Part shown: positions 7,178-7,794 of the stretch, one piece after another
Position numbering within the stretch: the first letter of the stretch is position 1
How the letters are laid out: each line of letters opens with the position of its first letter
Assembly: GCA_903949225.1 (NCBI GenBank)
Contig: CAJAYZ010000285.1
Span: 1 to 7,794, forward strand
DNA length: 7,794 nt
DNA from: an uncultured Planctomycetaceae bacterium
GTDB lineage: Bacteria > Planctomycetota > Planctomycetia > Pirellulales > UBA1268
Reading direction: 5' to 3'
The notes under the pieces: generated by a model
Seen by the model: the letters and a program-made list of their open reading frames with translations, nothing else
Told to the model about the DNA's origin: nothing
The model's database searches: none
Translations under genes and position numbers: made by a program

Positions 7178-7462
7178 TCAGCGGGGCAGGGGGCGCCGGA
7201 TCGACGCGGAACCGGCCCGCGGCGACCGCTGTCCGACCGATGGAAAGACCGCGACGCGGGCGGCGTCGCTGCGACGAATCGAAAGCCGGTAGCCACGGAC
7301 CTCGAGTTCCAGCGGGCACCCCAGCGGCGCGACACCAATCACTCTGACGTGGACGCCGGGCGTGATGCCCATCTCGAGGAGGCGTTCGGATGTCGGGTCA
7401 GATCCTGTGATCAGTTCGACCTCCGCGGTCGACCCCACGGCGATCTCTCTCAGGCTCGTCAC
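7178..7462 (-). CDS. feoA: FeoA, SH3-like accessory protein of ferrous iron uptake
   Basis: Small cytoplasmic SH3-fold protein of 94 residues needed for FeoB-mediated Fe(II) uptake. The family pattern is clear: TSLREIAVGSTAEVELI (2-18), then ERLLEMGITPGVHVRVIGVAPLGCPLELEVRGYRLSIRRSDAARVAV (26-72). This has the MGxxPG turn, the PLG...EV strand and the L-x-(I/L)-R-x-x-x-A-x-x-(V) end. About 20 basic, Ser/Pro-rich residues extend past the usual C-terminus. The GTG at 7462 was chosen because GGGGAGG lies 5 bases upstream and the protein then begins like other FeoA proteins. An in-frame ATG at 7501 would add 13 residues but has no good ribosome binding site. It is the first gene of the feo operon, 23 bases before feoB. 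Confidence 0.93.
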   Translation of the reverse strand: MTSLREIAVGSTAEVELITGSDPTSERLLEMGITPGVHVRVIGVAPLGCPLELEVRGYRLSIRRSDAARVAVFPSVGQRSPRAGSASIRRPLPR

Positions 7463-7467
7463 GATGA

Positions 7468-7474
7468 CCTCCCC
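7468..7474 (-). promoter_or_regulatory. ribosome binding site deciding the feoA start
   Basis: GGGGAGG on the minus strand, 5 bases upstream of the GTG at 7462. It is the best Shine-Dalgarno sequence near feoA and favours the GTG over the upstream ATG at 7501. Confidence 0.7.
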
Positions 7475-7573
7475 TCGACCGGCGACAGCCGATGCCGACA
7501 TCGGTTTCCGTCACCGAACCACCCAGCTGGAAAGCAGCCAGCACTTCGGGGCCGCATCAGCGACCTCAAACTT

Positions 7574-7592
7574 ATTGAGACCGAGTCTCAAT
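7574..7592. promoter_or_regulatory. perfect 19-bp palindrome, candidate Fur-type iron operator
   Basis: ATTGAGAC (7574-7581), spacer CGA, GTCTCAAT (7585-7592): the arms are exact reverse complements. The inner 15 bases, TGAGACCGAGTCTCA, match the 7-1-7 Fur consensus TGATAATNATTATCA at 9 of 14 defined positions, and match better to the TGAGAA/TTCTCA variants seen in some bacteria. The site is in an AT-richer patch of a GC-rich window, upstream of feoA. It falls just downstream of the predicted feoA -10 element, where a bound repressor would block initiation, and overlaps the possible bioD -35. The regulator's identity is an inference. Confidence 0.65.
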
Positions 7593-7604
7593 CGCATCTC
7601 TAGT
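7575..7604 (+). promoter_or_regulatory. possible sigma70-like promoter for bioD
   Basis: TTGAGA (7575-7580) as -35 and TCTAGT (7599-7604) as -10 are 18 bases apart. The predicted start is near 7611, inside the second palindrome and about 50 bases before bioD. Each element has 4 matches of 6 (TTGAGA slightly better by pattern), so this is a weak prediction. Confidence 0.35.
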
Positions 7605-7630
7605 GTAGAACCTTCGGCATCCGAAGGCAA
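7602..7630 (-). promoter_or_regulatory. possible sigma70-like promoter for the feo operon
   Basis: On the minus strand TTGCCT (7625-7630) and TACACT (7602-7607) are separated by exactly 17 bases; each matches 4 of 6 consensus positions. Transcription would begin near 7595, at the edge of the Fur-like palindrome, leaving a leader of about 130 bases before feoA. The -10 overlaps that of the possible bioD promoter. Confidence 0.45.
7611..7627. repeat. second perfect palindrome in the feoA-bioD gap
   Basis: CCTTCGG (7611-7617), spacer CAT, CCGAAGG (7621-7627): 7-bp exact complementary arms with a 3-base spacer, the same geometry as the neighbouring Fur-like palindrome but an unrelated sequence. 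It fills most of the spacer between the predicted feo -35 and -10 and sits over the predicted bioD start. It could be an operator for a second regulator or a hairpin at the 5' end of the bioD mRNA. Confidence 0.55.
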
Positions 7631-7661
7631 ACCAATCGAGTCCAATCCCGGGCGAATCGGC

Positions 7662-7794
7662 GTGAAAGCCCCTGTCTCGAAGCGATTTCCCGGCCTCTTC
7701 GTCACCGGCACCGACACCGATGCCGGCAAAACGTTCGTCGCGGCGATGATCCTCCGCACACTCGTGGCGGAGGGAATCCGTGTCGGGATTTCCA
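7662..7794 (+). CDS. bioD: dethiobiotin synthetase, N-terminus only (cut by window edge)
   Basis: BioD closes the ureido ring of biotin: it converts 7,8-diaminopelargonate, CO2 and ATP to dethiobiotin in the cytoplasm. The 44 visible residues include FVTGTDTDAGKTFVAAMILRTL, in which GTDTDAGKT is the P-loop. E. coli BioD has the near-identical FVTGTDTEVGKT at the same distance from its N-terminus. Related P-loop amidoligase-type enzymes such as cobyrinate synthases share the fold, but the TGTDT motif is typical of BioD. The GTG at 7662 is the only sensible start; no in-frame ATG precedes it and the ribosome binding site is weak (GGGCGA). It is divergent from the feo operon, and the rest of the gene lies beyond the window. 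Confidence 0.87.
   Translation, partial: MKAPVSKRFPGLFVTGTDTDAGKTFVAAMILRTLVAEGIRVGIS

Noticed and set aside
7574..7592. Reading the palindrome as a biotin operator (BirA, BioR or BioQ)
   Set aside because: It does not match the BirA TTGTAAACC/GGTTTACAA arms, the BioR TTATCTATAA site or the BioQ TGAAC/GTTCAC arms as I know them; a Fur-like site fits better given feoA.
7511..7759. Minus-strand 82-codon frame crossing the feoA-bioD gap
   Set aside because: It runs through the promoter region and over the start of bioD, has no family signal, and is explained by the absence of stops in a control region.

Overview
The window is GC-rich, gene-dense chromosomal DNA. The choice of C- or G-ending codons, the large number of long antisense shadow reading frames, a non-standard GroEL paralogue tail and the general gene styles fit a Planctomycetota-type bacterium. 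That assignment is an impression from protein character, not a proof, and I hold it at about even odds. I see no transposase, integrase, tRNA, rRNA, CRISPR array or phage gene.

Layout. Bases 1-1311 (+) are the 3' four-fifths of a groEL chaperonin gene whose N-terminal part lies outside the window. It is followed by a small hairpin and then a strong bidirectional intrinsic terminator (1365-1398), which also serves the operon converging from the right. Bases 1475-4687 (-) are a tight three-gene operon, read in the order GT4-type glycosyltransferase, GDP-L-fucose-synthase-like NAD(P)-dependent epimerase/reductase, and class I SAM-dependent methyltransferase, with gaps of 29 and 46 bases. Bases 4861-7462 (-) are a ferrous iron uptake operon: feoA, feoB and a small single-pass membrane protein whose ribosome binding site overlaps the feoB stop codon. 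At the right edge (7662 onward, +) is the divergent start of bioD, dethiobiotin synthetase.

How the genes work together. FeoA and FeoB form the inner-membrane Fe(II) importer, and the small downstream protein may be an accessory of it. The 199-base feoA/bioD gap holds two perfect inverted repeats interleaved with two plausible overlapping divergent sigma70-like promoters. The repeat lying on the predicted feoA start resembles a Fur box, so iron-dependent repression of feo, perhaps also affecting bioD, is the simplest reading. The glycosyltransferase, sugar-nucleotide enzyme and methyltransferase look like a small module for making and attaching, and possibly methylating, a 6-deoxy sugar on a cell-surface glycan. 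No wholly new system is evident. The points most worth a second look are the twin palindromes, the altered G4 motif of FeoB, the small protein after feoB, and the altered active-site loop of the fucose-synthase-like enzyme.
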